64,000 bases of DNA, taken from UBA5420 sp964485345. GTDB taxonomy: Bacteria; Bacillota; Limnochordia; Darwinibacteriales; Darwinibacteriaceae. Shown one piece after another: positions 1-8,907 of the stretch. Position numbers and translations under genes: made by a program. The notes below the pieces were generated by a model that worked only from the letters and a program-made list of their open reading frames with translations, ran no database searches and was not told the origin of the DNA. Each line of letters starts with the position of its first letter. The first letter of the stretch is position 1. The stretch lies in NCBI GenBank assembly GCA_964485345.1, contig CAZAJB010000002.1, positions 16,120 through 80,119 on the forward strand, written 5' to 3'.

Positions 1-1
1 G

Positions 2-67
2 AACTTCCCGATTGGCGAGGTTGTACCTGCGATCAAGAATTTTCTAAAGGATGGCGACGCCAGGTGA
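2..67 (+). CDS. 3' end of an unidentified gene (partial)
   Basis: An open frame enters from the left edge and stops at a TGA that overlaps the GTG start of the glycosyltransferase (GTGA overlap). The last 21 residues read NFPIGEVVPAIKNFLKDGDA followed by R. The overlap suggests translational coupling with the next gene. Too little is visible to name a family; it is listed because the coupled stop makes it likely to be real. Confidence 0.5.
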   Translation, partial: NFPIGEVVPAIKNFLKDGDAR

Positions 68-705
68 GTGTAGCTGCGATTATTCCTGCCTATAATGAGG
101 AGCAGACAATCGGGGAGGTCATAGAGGCCTTGCTGGCAAGTTCTATGATCGATGAGATCATTATAGTCAGTGATGGTTCCACCGATGGCACCGTTAAGGT
201 TGCTTCGCGCTATCCCATTAAGGTGGTTGCGCTCGAGGAGAATGTTGGGAAGGGCGGGGCCATGAAAGTAGGTGCCGACCAGACATCTTGTGATGTATTA
301 TTGTTTGTCGATGCGGACTTAGTTGGTTTGGGGGCGAAACATATTGAGGCGCTCGTTGAACCCGTGCTCTCGGACAAGACTGCCATGAGTATTGGCGTTT
401 TCTCTGAGGGACGCGTTTCTACAGACTTAGCGCAGAAGTTAGCGCCCGCCCTCTCAGGACAGCGTGCAGTGACGAAGGCCTTTTTTGACTCAGTCCCCAA
501 GCTTGAAAAAAGCCGCTTTGGGGTGGAGATGGCCCTGAAGCATCATGCGGAGCGCCAGGGCGTTGAGGTTGTCAAGGTGCCATTGCCTTTCCTTTCGCAA
601 GTGACGAAGGAAGAAAAACGGGGTTTGCTTCTCGGGCTGCAAGCTCGTATGGAGATGTATCGGGATATTGTGAAGTCGATGCTAACTGACCATGATGATG
701 AATAG
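64..705 (+). CDS. Family 2 glycosyltransferase
   Basis: A 213-residue soluble GT-A glycosyltransferase. The N-terminus has the family-2 start AAIIPAYNEEQTIGEV, a nucleotide-binding DGSTDGT stretch near residue 40, and the metal-binding DADL motif near residue 80. There is no transmembrane segment, so it probably acts at the cytoplasmic membrane surface on a nucleotide sugar. The acceptor cannot be told from sequence. It starts at GTG overlapping the stop of the preceding gene and is followed by a terminator, so it ends a transcription unit. Family assignment is firm; substrate is unknown. Confidence 0.85.
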   Translation: MSVAAIIPAYNEEQTIGEVIEALLASSMIDEIIIVSDGSTDGTVKVASRYPIKVVALEENVGKGGAMKVGADQTSCDVLLFVDADLVGLGAKHIEALVEPVLSDKTAMSIGVFSEGRVSTDLAQKLAPALSGQRAVTKAFFDSVPKLEKSRFGVEMALKHHAERQGVEVVKVPLPFLSQVTKEEKRGLLLGLQARMEMYRDIVKSMLTDHDDE

Positions 706-725
706 CTTGGCGGACCCTGGAGGTC

Positions 726-750
726 GAGCCCCTAGGGGCTCATCTTTTTT
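726..750 (+). terminator. Rho-independent terminator after the glycosyltransferase
   Basis: Perfect palindrome GAGCCCCTAGGGGCTC followed by ATC and six T. It separates the glycosyltransferase from polC. The palindrome must open its central bases to form a loop, leaving about six GC-rich pairs. Confidence 0.65.
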
Positions 751-762
751 GGAGGTGATTTT

Positions 763-3700
763 TTGGCTTCCTTGTATCTGGAGCCTGAAGATAAGTATTA
801 TTTAGCTTCCTTAAGTTCCAATCCCATCGCCGCCAACTTGGAAATTACGGAAATAGGCGTGGATCTGGAGCAAAGGGAATGGACATTTCTCGTGAAAGGT
901 GAACCCCAAGGGGATAAAGCCCTCTGGGACGAACTAGCCCAGGCGGTTCGTAGTGCGGTACCCGAAGTCTTGCGTGTTCGTTTCGAGTGGACGGCGCAGG
1001 CAGGGGAGTCTGACGAGTCTTTCTCGCAGCAAGTCTACTTGCAGCAAGCGGTCAAACAGGTTCGTCAGGTAGAAACCTTCGCCGTTGCAGAAAACGGTGG
1101 AAGTAATGGTAATTCTCGCAGGAATAATCGGCGCAAGCGTGGTCTACTCCAGGGATCCATCAGTGGACAGGCTATACCTATTGCCGATCTCCAAGAAGAA
1201 GAACGTGGTGTTGTGATCAAAGGTGAGGTTGTGTCCTTTGAATCGAGATTGACACGCACCGGCAAGACTTTGATTATGTTTGATCTGTATGACGGCACTG
1301 ATTCTCTCAGCTGCAAAGCTTTTTTGGATGAACAGGAAGATCTGGGCATCCAAAAAGGGAAATGGTTTATGGTCCGCGGGAACCTGCAGTTTCAGTCTTT
1401 CGACAACCAACTAGCGCTCATGGTGCAAGGCTTGGCCCCTGCCGAGGCACCGCCAGCGCTCAGCGACGAAGCGCCTGAGAAAAGAGTAGAGCTCCATCTC
1501 CACACGAAAATGAGCGGGCTCGACGGTACCATTAATGTGGCGGAAGTTGTGAAACTAGCATCTTCACTAGGCCACGAAGCACTGGCCATTACAGATCATG
1601 GAGTCGTACAAGCCTTCCCAGATGCCCATAACGCTGGCCGAAAGCACGGGGTCAAAATTCTTTACGGCGTTGAAGGTTACTTGGTGGAAGAGCCAGGGGG
1701 TAAGGGACGTTCCTACCATATTATCATTCTCGCCAAGAATCAGACGGGTTTACAGAACCTGTATCGTCTTGTCTCCCATGCCCATTTGGAGCATTTTTAT
1801 CGAACACCGCGCATCCCTCGAGCCTTACTTGGGGAGCATAGAGAAGGTCTGATTCTAGGTTCCGCCTGCGAGGCGGGGGAAGTCTATCAAGCGGTGCTTA
1901 CTGGTAACCCAGATGTGATGAAGATTGCTTCTTTCTATGACTACCTAGAAATCCAACCCCTGGAGAACAATGGGTTTTTGATCGGTTCGACCCATGTACA
2001 GTCGCAGGATGATCTGATGCGGATAAATCAGCAGATTGTCAAGCTTGGTGAACGATTAGAGCTCCCCGTTGTCGCAACAGGCGATGTGCATTTTCTGCGC
2101 CCTGAAGACGGTTTGATTCGGACAATTCTCTTGGCAGGGAAAGGCTTTCAAGATGCGGAACGGCAGGCTCCAGTGTTTTACCGCACGACTGCTGAGATGC
2201 TCGAGGAGTTTTCCTATCTCGGTGCTGAAAAAGCTCGGGAGGTTGTGATCACAAATCCGCGGCAGATTGCCTCCGTAATCGAGGACCTTAGACCTGTTCC
2301 GGAAGGACTTCATCCGCCGCACCTTGAGAACGCGGAAGAAGACCTTGAAGTGATGACCTATCAAGCTGCCAAGGCCACCTACGGGGATCCATTACCTGCC
2401 ATTGTCGCAGCGCGCCTTGAGCGTGAGCTAAAAGCCATCATAGGTAATGGCTATGCTTCACTCTACCTTATTGCCCAGAAACTCGTCAAAAAGTCCCTGA
2501 ACGAAGGGTACTTGGTGGGATCTCGTGGTTCCGTTGGGTCTTCCCTAGTTGCGACGATGTGTGACATCACAGAGGTTAACCCCCTTTCGCCACACTATGT
2601 CTGCCCGAAGTGTTTCTGGTCTGAGTTTTTTACAGACGGAGACGTTGGTTCAGGTGTGGACTTGCCCGAGAAAGACTGTCCACACTGTGGATCGAGAACA
2701 CAGAAACTCGGCTTTGAGATTCCCTTTGAGGTCTTTATGGGTTTTCATGGGGATAAAGTGCCCGATATTGATCTCAACTTCAGCGGCGAATACCAGGCGC
2801 AAATTCACGATTACACAGTGGAGTTATTTGGTTCAGAAAAGGTATTTCGTGCTGGAACCATCGGAACCCTAGCCGACAAGACCGCCTACGGCTTTGTCAT
2901 GAAGTACCTCGAACAGAGCAACCAGTCGAAGAGAAATGCAGAAGTAAACCGCCTTGTGAGTAAACTGGCAGGTGCTCGCCGAACAACGGGTCAGCACCCG
3001 GGGGGAATGGTTGTGGTACCCCCCGATAAGAATGTCTATGATTTTACTCCCATTCAGTATCCAGCTAATGATTCCAGAAGCGGTACCATCACGACGCATT
3101 TCGAATATCATGCCCTAGAAGATAGCCTGGTCAAACTTGATATTCTTGGCCACGATGATCCGACTATGCTTAGGTTCCTACAGGATCTTACGGGCGTCTC
3201 CGTCTTGGATATACCCTTGAATGATCAAGCAACCATGTCCATCTTCTCGTCCCTAGAAAGCCTAGGGGTGACTGAAGAGGCAGTAGGAACGCCCGTTGGT
3301 ACCTTGGGTGTTCCAGAGTTTGGGACTCGGTTTGTCCGCCAGATGCTGATTGATACATCACCGCAGACCTTTAGTGATCTGGTGCGTATTAGCGGGCTTT
3401 CACACGGCACGAATGTGTGGACTAACAATGCACAGGACTTGATCCGCTCAGGCGTAACCGATCTGAGCAATGTGATTGCCACGAGAGATGACATTATGGC
3501 CTACCTCATGCTCAAGGGGCTCCAAGCCAGAGATGCCTTTAGGATCATGGAGCAGGTTCGCAAAGGTCGTGGACTTAGTGATGACGACATGGGTTTGCTA
3601 AGGACCTTTGAGGTGCCGGAGTGGTATATCGACTCGTGCAAAAAGATATCTTACATGTTTCCCAAGGCCCATGCGGTCGCTTATGTGATGATGGCCTTTC

Positions 3701-4182
3701 GCATTGCTTTTTTCAAAGTTCATTATCCCTTGCCATATTACTCCGCCCTGTTCTCATTGCGCACAGGTGACATTGACGCTCAGCTACTTGTTGGGGGCGA
3801 ATCCGCCGTGCGTGCGGAGATGGAGTTAATCAATGCTAAGGGCTATGAGGCAACGCCGAAGGAGAAGAGCACTGTCACCCAACTAGAAATCGTACTCGAG
3901 GCTTTAGCCCGAGGTGTTCAATTCTTACCGGTGGATCTGTATAGCTCATCGGATCAGGTGTTTCTGATTGAAGAGGATGGATTGCGCTCTCCACTAACGT
4001 CTTTGCAGGGCATGGGGGTTAATGCCGCTGCGGGTGTAGTGGAGGCGCGCAAGGATGGAGAGTTCATCTCCATTGAGGATCTTAGACAGCGTTCAGGAAT
4101 CACCAAAGCTGTGGTGGAAACACTACGACTCCACGGTTGCCTAGGAGATCTACCTGAGACGAACCAATTGACACTCTTTTAG
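763..4182 (+). CDS. polC: DNA polymerase III PolC, exonuclease-less form
   Basis: The Gram-positive replicative polymerase. In order: an N-terminal domain, an OB fold (about 150-230), PHP domain (from VELHLHTK at 242 and AITDHG), Cys4 zinc cluster (CPKC...CPHC), polymerase palm with catalytic Asp in PDIDLNFSG (668 and 670) and KLDILGHDD (793), and a C-terminus ending in NQLTLF, resembling the clamp-binding tail of Bacillus PolC. At 1139 residues it is about 300 shorter than Bacillus PolC (1437). The DnaQ-like 3'-5' exonuclease normally inserted in the PHP domain after YGVEGYLV is absent; the sequence passes directly to the second half of PHP (SYHIIILAKNQTGLQNL). Start is TTG, five bases after GGAGGTG. 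Proofreading would have to come from another protein. Confidence 0.95.
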   Translation: MASLYLEPEDKYYLASLSSNPIAANLEITEIGVDLEQREWTFLVKGEPQGDKALWDELAQAVRSAVPEVLRVRFEWTAQAGESDESFSQQVYLQQAVKQVRQVETFAVAENGGSNGNSRRNNRRKRGLLQGSISGQAIPIADLQEEERGVVIKGEVVSFESRLTRTGKTLIMFDLYDGTDSLSCKAFLDEQEDLGIQKGKWFMVRGNLQFQSFDNQLALMVQGLAPAEAPPALSDEAPEKRVELHLHTKMSGLDGTINVAEVVKLASSLGHEALAITDHGVVQAFPDAHNAGRKHGVKILYGVEGYLVEEPGGKGRSYHIIILAKNQTGLQNLYRLVSHAHLEHFYRTPRIPRALLGEHREGLILGSACEAGEVYQAVLTGNPDVMKIASFYDYLEIQPLENNGFLIGSTHVQSQDDLMRINQQIVKLGERLELPVVATGDVHFLRPEDGLIRTILLAGKGFQDAERQAPVFYRTTAEMLEEFSYLGAEKAREVVITNPRQIASVIEDLRPVPEGLHPPHLENAEEDLEVMTYQAAKATYGDPLPAIVAARLERELKAIIGNGYASLYLIAQKLVKKSLNEGYLVGSRGSVGSSLVATMCDITEVNPLSPHYVCPKCFWSEFFTDGDVGSGVDLPEKDCPHCGSRTQKLGFEIPFEVFMGFHGDKVPDIDLNFSGEYQAQIHDYTVELFGSEKVFRAGTIGTLADKTAYGFVMKYLEQSNQSKRNAEVNRLVSKLAGARRTTGQHPGGMVVVPPDKNVYDFTPIQYPANDSRSGTITTHFEYHALEDSLVKLDILGHDDPTMLRFLQDLTGVSVLDIPLNDQATMSIFSSLESLGVTEEAVGTPVGTLGVPEFGTRFVRQMLIDTSPQTFSDLVRISGLSHGTNVWTNNAQDLIRSGVTDLSNVIATRDDIMAYLMLKGLQARDAFRIMEQVRKGRGLSDDDMGLLRTFEVPEWYIDSCKKISYMFPKAHAVAYVMMAFRIAFFKVHYPLPYYSALFSLRTGDIDAQLLVGGESAVRAEMELINAKGYEATPKEKSTVTQLEIVLEALARGVQFLPVDLYSSSDQVFLIEEDGLRSPLTSLQGMGVNAAAGVVEARKDGEFISIEDLRQRSGITKAVVETLRLHGCLGDLPETNQLTLF

Positions 4183-4197
4183 ACAATGTGGTATAAT
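4168..4197 (+). promoter_or_regulatory. Sigma-A promoter of the rimP-nusA-infB operon
   Basis: TTGACA, 18-base spacer, TATAAT: both hexamers match consensus exactly. The -35 box lies in the last codons of polC and the -10 just after its stop. It is the best promoter in the window and sits upstream of the translation-factor operon. Confidence 0.88.
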
Positions 4198-4226
4198 ATG
4201 ACTATGTAACTGATGTGCTGCCGGGA

Positions 4227-4251
4227 GAGTGGGGTTTTTACCCACTCTTTT
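4227..4251 (+). promoter_or_regulatory. Leader hairpin of the nusA operon, possible attenuator
   Basis: Seven-base stem GAGTGGG / CCCACTC with a seven-base loop, followed by TTTT, lying about 30 bases after the promoter and 55 before rimP. The shape is that of a weak intrinsic terminator in the 5' leader. Because NusA is encoded downstream, attenuation by NusA is a natural idea, but the sequence shows only the hairpin and short T run. Confidence 0.6.
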
Positions 4252-4306
4252 GACGTATGCGACTAGAAAAAGGGCACAATCTGATATAAAGGGGGCGATT
4301 CGACCC

Positions 4307-4768
4307 GTGTCACGAGTAAATGTCGTGGAATTAGTTACCGAATGGGTTGAAGATATCGTTAGAGACAGTGACCTGGAATTAGTGGATGTGGAGTATGTAA
4401 AAGAACACACAAATTGGATACTGCGAGTGTTCTTGGATAAACCAGGTGGCATTGATCTTGACGACTGCCAAAGGGTTAGTGGGGTTTTGGACAAGAAACT
4501 TGACGAAACAGACCCCATCGCCGGTGCCTATTCGCTGGAGGTGTCTTCTCCTGGCTTAGAACGGCCGCTAAAGAAGGCCACGGATTTTCAACGATTTGCC
4601 GGGAAACAGGTTTTTATTCGCACCTATTCGGGGATCCATGGACGCAAGCGCTTTGAGGGCACTTTAGAGGGCTTAGAGAATGACAATGTTTTACTAAACT
4701 GGGAAGGGGAGACCATAGAGATTCCCCTAGAGCTAATATCCAAAGCCAATCTGGCTATGGAGCTCTAA
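4307..4768 (+). CDS. rimP: Ribosome maturation factor RimP
   Basis: A cytoplasmic protein needed for 30S subunit assembly. The 153 residues contain the family signatures ELVDVEYVKE, LRVFLDKPGG, and VSSPGLERPL in the N-terminal domain, followed by the small Sm-like C-terminal domain. The frame is open further upstream, but GTG at 4307 gives the usual RimP length and follows AAAGGGGG by about 11 bases; upstream residues would run back into the leader hairpin. First gene of the nusA-infB operon. Confidence 0.93.
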   Translation: MSRVNVVELVTEWVEDIVRDSDLELVDVEYVKEHTNWILRVFLDKPGGIDLDDCQRVSGVLDKKLDETDPIAGAYSLEVSSPGLERPLKKATDFQRFAGKQVFIRTYSGIHGRKRFEGTLEGLENDNVLLNWEGETIEIPLELISKANLAMEL

Positions 4769-4786
4769 TACGGGAGGCCAAGACTA

Positions 4787-6214
4787 ATGAATCTAGAATT
4801 TATTGGTGCGTTGACAGAGCTAGAGAAGGATAGGGGTATCTCGAAGGAACTCCTTCTAGAAGCCATTGAGACGGCAATTATCTCTGCTTACAAGAAAAAC
4901 TACGGCGCCAGCTCTTCCGCTAGTGCCAGAGTGGAGCTCAGTGACAAGACTGGCGAGATCCACGTCTATTCGAGACGCCTCGTTGTTCCTGAAGTCCAGG
5001 ATGATACAATCGAGATTTCGCTTGAGGATGCCCAAGCTTTGGACGCCAACTATGATCTCGATGATATTGTCGAACGAGAAGTCACTCCCGCTGATTTTGG
5101 CAGAATTGCTGCCCAGACTGCTAAACAGGTGGTCATTCAGAAAATCAGAGAGGCCGAGCGCTCCATCGTTTATGACGTTTACTCTAACCGTGAGGGCGAT
5201 GTGGTGACCGGTACCGTGCAAAGGGCCGATCATAGGCAGGTGATTGTGGATCTAGGTGATGTGGAAGCCGTTCTGCCTGTGAGTGAACAGATTCCTGGCG
5301 AGCAATACCAGCACCATATGAAACTCCGTTTCTACATCAACGAAGTTCGTCAAAGTAGCAAGGGACCTCAGGTGTTCTTGTCTCGAACCCATCCCGGATT
5401 ATTACGTGCTTTGTTCGAGTTTGAAGTGCCCGAAATCCAAAGTGGAGAAGTAGAAATCAAGTCGGTAGCTCGCGAAGCAGGCAACCGTTCCAAGATCGCT
5501 GTGTACAGTCGTGATACGAACATTGATCCGGTTGGTGCCTGCGTTGGTGCCAGAGGCTCGAGAGTACAGGCGGTCGTGGCAGAGCTTGGCAACGAGAGGA
5601 TCGACGTCGTAGAGTGGCGCAGCGATTTGGCAGAATATGTCAGGAATGCGCTGAGTCCCGCTAAAGTACTGTATGCGATCATCAACGAGGGAGGCAAAGT
5701 CGCCCACACAGTGGTACCTAATGACCAGTTATCACTGGCCATCGGAAAAGAAGGGCAGAATGCCCGCCTAGCGGCTCGCCTAACGGGTTGGCGTATTGAC
5801 ATTAAGAGTGAGGAACAAGCCGCCGAATTACCAGATTTCCTTCCACAGACCAAGGAACCGGAAACTGAAGCGGATGCCATGGAGGAAGTAGTAGAAGAAA
5901 TCGTAGAAGAAGTTGTGGAAGAACTAGAGGTCGCACAGGCGGAGATACCGCAAGCTGAGGTTAAAACCAAGGGCAAGGGGGCGAAAGCCAAACCTGCCGT
6001 ATTGGAGATCAACGACGAGGACTTGGCGAGTCTTACCAATGTTATCAAGCGTAAGAGTTGGCAAGAGCGTTTTGGTACTGTGGAGATTGAGAGTGAAGGG
6101 TCTACTGCAAAAGAAAAGCAGGAGACGGAGAAGTCGAAAAAGAAAAAGGAAAAGGTTATTACCGATTTATCCCAGTTGGATTCCATTGATTTCAACTTTA
6201 CCGATAAGAAATAG
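4787..6214 (+). CDS. nusA: Transcription termination/antitermination factor NusA
   Basis: Binds RNA polymerase and nascent RNA to modulate pausing, termination and antitermination. The N-terminal polymerase-binding domain is followed by an S1 domain (about 133-200) and two KH domains (GACVGARGSRVQAV and LSLAIGKEGQNARLA). At 475 residues it is about 100 longer than typical Firmicutes NusA. The extra C-terminus has an acidic run (EEVVEEIVEEVVEELEV), a basic segment, a short conserved-looking stretch around LEINDEDLASLTNVIKRK, and a lysine-rich tail. The extension's role is unknown. Confidence 0.96.
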   Translation: MNLEFIGALTELEKDRGISKELLLEAIETAIISAYKKNYGASSSASARVELSDKTGEIHVYSRRLVVPEVQDDTIEISLEDAQALDANYDLDDIVEREVTPADFGRIAAQTAKQVVIQKIREAERSIVYDVYSNREGDVVTGTVQRADHRQVIVDLGDVEAVLPVSEQIPGEQYQHHMKLRFYINEVRQSSKGPQVFLSRTHPGLLRALFEFEVPEIQSGEVEIKSVAREAGNRSKIAVYSRDTNIDPVGACVGARGSRVQAVVAELGNERIDVVEWRSDLAEYVRNALSPAKVLYAIINEGGKVAHTVVPNDQLSLAIGKEGQNARLAARLTGWRIDIKSEEQAAELPDFLPQTKEPETEADAMEEVVEEIVEEVVEELEVAQAEIPQAEVKTKGKGAKAKPAVLEINDEDLASLTNVIKRKSWQERFGTVEIESEGSTAKEKQETEKSKKKKEKVITDLSQLDSIDFNFTDKK

Positions 6215-6224
6215 GTGGTAGTAA

Positions 6225-6497
6225 ATGCGTAAGAAGCATGTTCCCATGCGTACTTGCGTGGGATGCCGTTTGTCAAGGTCGAAAAAGGATCTCGTCCGGG
6301 TCGTGCGCGACCCCGAAGGCCAAGTAGGGTTAGATCTAACAGGAAAGCGTTCTGGGCGCGGCGTTTACATCTGCGCGAACGAAGAGTGTCTGCAGAAGGC
6401 AGTGAAGGGTCGGCAACTAGAGAGGGCTTTAGAGACAAAAATCAGCGAAGACCTGTTCACTGATTTGAAGAGGGTTTTCCATGAACAAAGTCTATAG
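6225..6497 (+). CDS. ylxR: YlxR family RNA-binding protein (RnpM)
   Basis: A 90-residue DUF448 protein with the family signature RTCVGCR and the ligand-binding stretch GRGVYIC. The Bacillus homologue binds RNase P RNA and modulates RNase P. It lies in the expected place between nusA and the L7Ae-like gene, ten bases after nusA, and its end overlaps the next start by 17 bases, consistent with coupled translation. Confidence 0.93.
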   Translation: MRKKHVPMRTCVGCRLSRSKKDLVRVVRDPEGQVGLDLTGKRSGRGVYICANEECLQKAVKGRQLERALETKISEDLFTDLKRVFHEQSL

Positions 6498-6798
6498 TTA
6501 TCTTGGTTTAGCGCGGCGAGCCGGGAGAATTGTCTCGGGAGAACAAGCAGTGGTGGGGGGCGTAAAACGGGGGCAAGTATTCTTAATCCTTATTGCGCAA
6601 GATGCGTCTTCCAACACACAGCGTAAGTTTAGTGCACTGGCCAAAAATCACAATGTCAGTTATTTACTCTACGGCGAAAAGGATCTTTTCGGTCAAGCTA
6701 TAGGCCAGTCTCCTAGGTCAATTGTGGGAGTCATAGACCGCAGTTTTGCCAACGTGATTAAGGCTCACATAAAGAAGCCAGTGCAGGAGAAAAATTAG
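6481..6798 (+). CDS. ylxQ: L7Ae-family ribosomal-type protein YlxQ
   Basis: A 105-residue member of the L7Ae/L30e/S12e/Gadd45 RNA-binding fold, expected to recognise kink-turn RNA. Visible signatures are YLGLARRAGRIVSGEQAV at the N-terminus and LILIAQDAS in the core. Start ATG lies within the end of ylxR. Placement between ylxR and infB is standard for Firmicutes. Its cellular target here is not shown. Confidence 0.9.
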   Translation: MNKVYSYLGLARRAGRIVSGEQAVVGGVKRGQVFLILIAQDASSNTQRKFSALAKNHNVSYLLYGEKDLFGQAIGQSPRSIVGVIDRSFANVIKAHIKKPVQEKN

Positions 6799-6808
6799 GA
6801 GTGATGCT

Positions 6809-8893
6809 ATGAAAAAAATAAGAATCTATGAGTTGGCGAAAGAGCTCGAGTTAGAGAGCAAGGTTATTGTCGATTTTCTCCATGATCTAGGGGCTGAAGT
6901 GTCAAATCATATGAGCTCTCTAGAACCGGATATCGCTGATATGTTGCGCGAGCATTATGCCCCCGATAAAACGACGACAGTCTCGTTGCCTGAATCAGAC
7001 GATGATTCGCGAGTGACAAAGCTGAAAAAGCGCCCCCATGAAGAGCGAGCCGATAAGGGCAGATCAGGTGGAAGTCGCGATAAGAGAAAAGGTGCTCCCG
7101 CGAAAACAACGGAGAAGCCCGTCGTTAAGCCTGTTCCGGAGAAGAAGGCCAAGACAATCATTTTAGGCGAGCGAGTATCGGTCAACGAGTTGGCGCAAAA
7201 GCTAGGCCTCTCAGGTACCGAAGTCATTAAGCAACTGATGAAGATAGGCATCATGGCCTCCTTGAGCCAGAGTATTGACTATGACATTGCTGCCATCGTT
7301 GCCGGCGAGTTCGGTCAGACAGTAGTGCCTGAGCAGGATTTGGCGGAGGAGATTTTCTCAGACGTCTGCGAAGAGCCGAGTCTACAAGAATGGCGACCTC
7401 CTGTTGTTACCATTATGGGTCATGTTGATCACGGTAAGACAACGCTTTTGGATTCTATTCGCAAAACGAAGGTTACGGCGACCGAGGCCGGCGGAATTAC
7501 ACAACACATTGGCGCCTACCAAATCGTCTACAAGGATAAGCCCATTACGTTCTTGGATACGCCTGGCCACGAAGCTTTCACGGCGATTCGTGCCCGTGGT
7601 GCTAAGGCCACAGACGTTGCTGTGCTAGTTGTGGCGGCCAACGACGGTGTCATGCCCCAAACGGTAGAAGCACTCAACCATGCCAAAGCAGCGAATGTGC
7701 CAATTATCGTGGCGATTAACAAGACAGATTTACACGCTGCCAATCCTGAGCGAGTCAAGCAAGAATTGACAGAGCACGGACTTGTTGTGGAGGAGTGGGG
7801 TGGAGATACTATAGCTGTCAACGTTTCTGCACTACAGGATGAGGGAATCGATGGGCTCCTAGAGATGATTCTTCTTGTTGCTGAAGTAGAAGATCTGAAG
7901 GCAAACCCACTCTGCCCAGCACGGGGAACCGTAATTGACGCCAAGCTTGACAAGGGACGCGGTCCGGTTGCCACTGTGTTAATTGCCACAGGCACCTTGC
8001 GAGTTGGCGATGCATTTGCCGTTGGTAATGTCTGTGGTAAAGTGCGTGCCTTGATCAATGATCAAGGAGAAACGATCAAGGAGGCCGGCCCGTCCACTCC
8101 TGTTGAGGTCCTAGGAATCACGGATGTACCAGAGGCCGGTGATATCTTCGTTGTGGTGAAAGACGAGCAAACCGCGCGGCAGGTTGCCTCCATCCAAAGA
8201 GAAAAACAGCGTGATCGCGATCTGAATCGCTTTAGTCGTGTTACGCTAGACGATTTGTTCCAGCGCATTCAAGAAGGAGAAGTAAAAGAGCTTAATTTGG
8301 TCATTAAGGCTGACGTACAAGGCTCGGCAGAAGCAGTGCGGGCCTCACTAGAAAAGCTGTCCACCGATGAGGTACGCGTGAAAGTCATTCACCAAGGTGT
8401 AGGAGCGATCTCTGAGTCTGATGTACTCTTAGCTACCGCCTCTGATGCGGTTATTATTGGCTTTAACGTAAGGCCGGAGCCCAATGCACGAAAAGCTGCT
8501 GAACGTGATGGGGTGGAAATCAGGGTCTACCGAATCATCTATAATCTTCTCGATGAAGTAAGAGCTGCCATGGCAGGCTTGCTCGATCCTGAGTTTAAGG
8601 AACAGATTCTCGGTAGGGTCCAAGTACGTCAAACCTTCAAGATTCCTGGCGGAGTTATCGCGGGCAGTTATGTTCTCGATGGCAAAATCACGCGCTCTGC
8701 TGAGGTCCGCGTTCTCAGGGATAACGTGATTATCCATGAAGGAAAGATATCTTCACTGAAGCGTTTTAAAGACGATGTACGCGAAGTCAACCATGGCTAC
8801 GAATGTGGCATTGGTATCGAACGATTCAACGACATTAAAGATGGTGACGTGATTGAAGCCTTCGTCATGGTTAAGGTGGAACGAAGCCTGTAG
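6809..8893 (+). CDS. infB: Translation initiation factor IF-2
   Basis: The GTPase that brings initiator tRNA to the 30S subunit and promotes subunit joining. Two IF2_N modules are visible (IRIYELAKELELESK at the start, VSVNELAQKLGLSG near residue 128), separated by a charged linker. The G domain has GHVDHGKTT near 204, DTPGHE and NKTD, followed by the beta-barrel and C-terminal domains. At 694 residues it is a short-linker form, like Bacillus IF-2 rather than the longer proteobacterial type. Confidence 0.97.
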   Translation: MKKIRIYELAKELELESKVIVDFLHDLGAEVSNHMSSLEPDIADMLREHYAPDKTTTVSLPESDDDSRVTKLKKRPHEERADKGRSGGSRDKRKGAPAKTTEKPVVKPVPEKKAKTIILGERVSVNELAQKLGLSGTEVIKQLMKIGIMASLSQSIDYDIAAIVAGEFGQTVVPEQDLAEEIFSDVCEEPSLQEWRPPVVTIMGHVDHGKTTLLDSIRKTKVTATEAGGITQHIGAYQIVYKDKPITFLDTPGHEAFTAIRARGAKATDVAVLVVAANDGVMPQTVEALNHAKAANVPIIVAINKTDLHAANPERVKQELTEHGLVVEEWGGDTIAVNVSALQDEGIDGLLEMILLVAEVEDLKANPLCPARGTVIDAKLDKGRGPVATVLIATGTLRVGDAFAVGNVCGKVRALINDQGETIKEAGPSTPVEVLGITDVPEAGDIFVVVKDEQTARQVASIQREKQRDRDLNRFSRVTLDDLFQRIQEGEVKELNLVIKADVQGSAEAVRASLEKLSTDEVRVKVIHQGVGAISESDVLLATASDAVIIGFNVRPEPNARKAAERDGVEIRVYRIIYNLLDEVRAAMAGLLDPEFKEQILGRVQVRQTFKIPGGVIAGSYVLDGKITRSAEVRVLRDNVIIHEGKISSLKRFKDDVREVNHGYECGIGIERFNDIKDGDVIEAFVMVKVERSL

Positions 8894-8907
8894 GAAGGTG
8901 ATTGATA

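Noticed and set aside
5368..6438. 356-residue reverse-strand open frame
   Set aside because: Lies wholly opposite nusA/ylxR, serine-rich shadow composition, no family pattern; produced by codon bias of the real genes.
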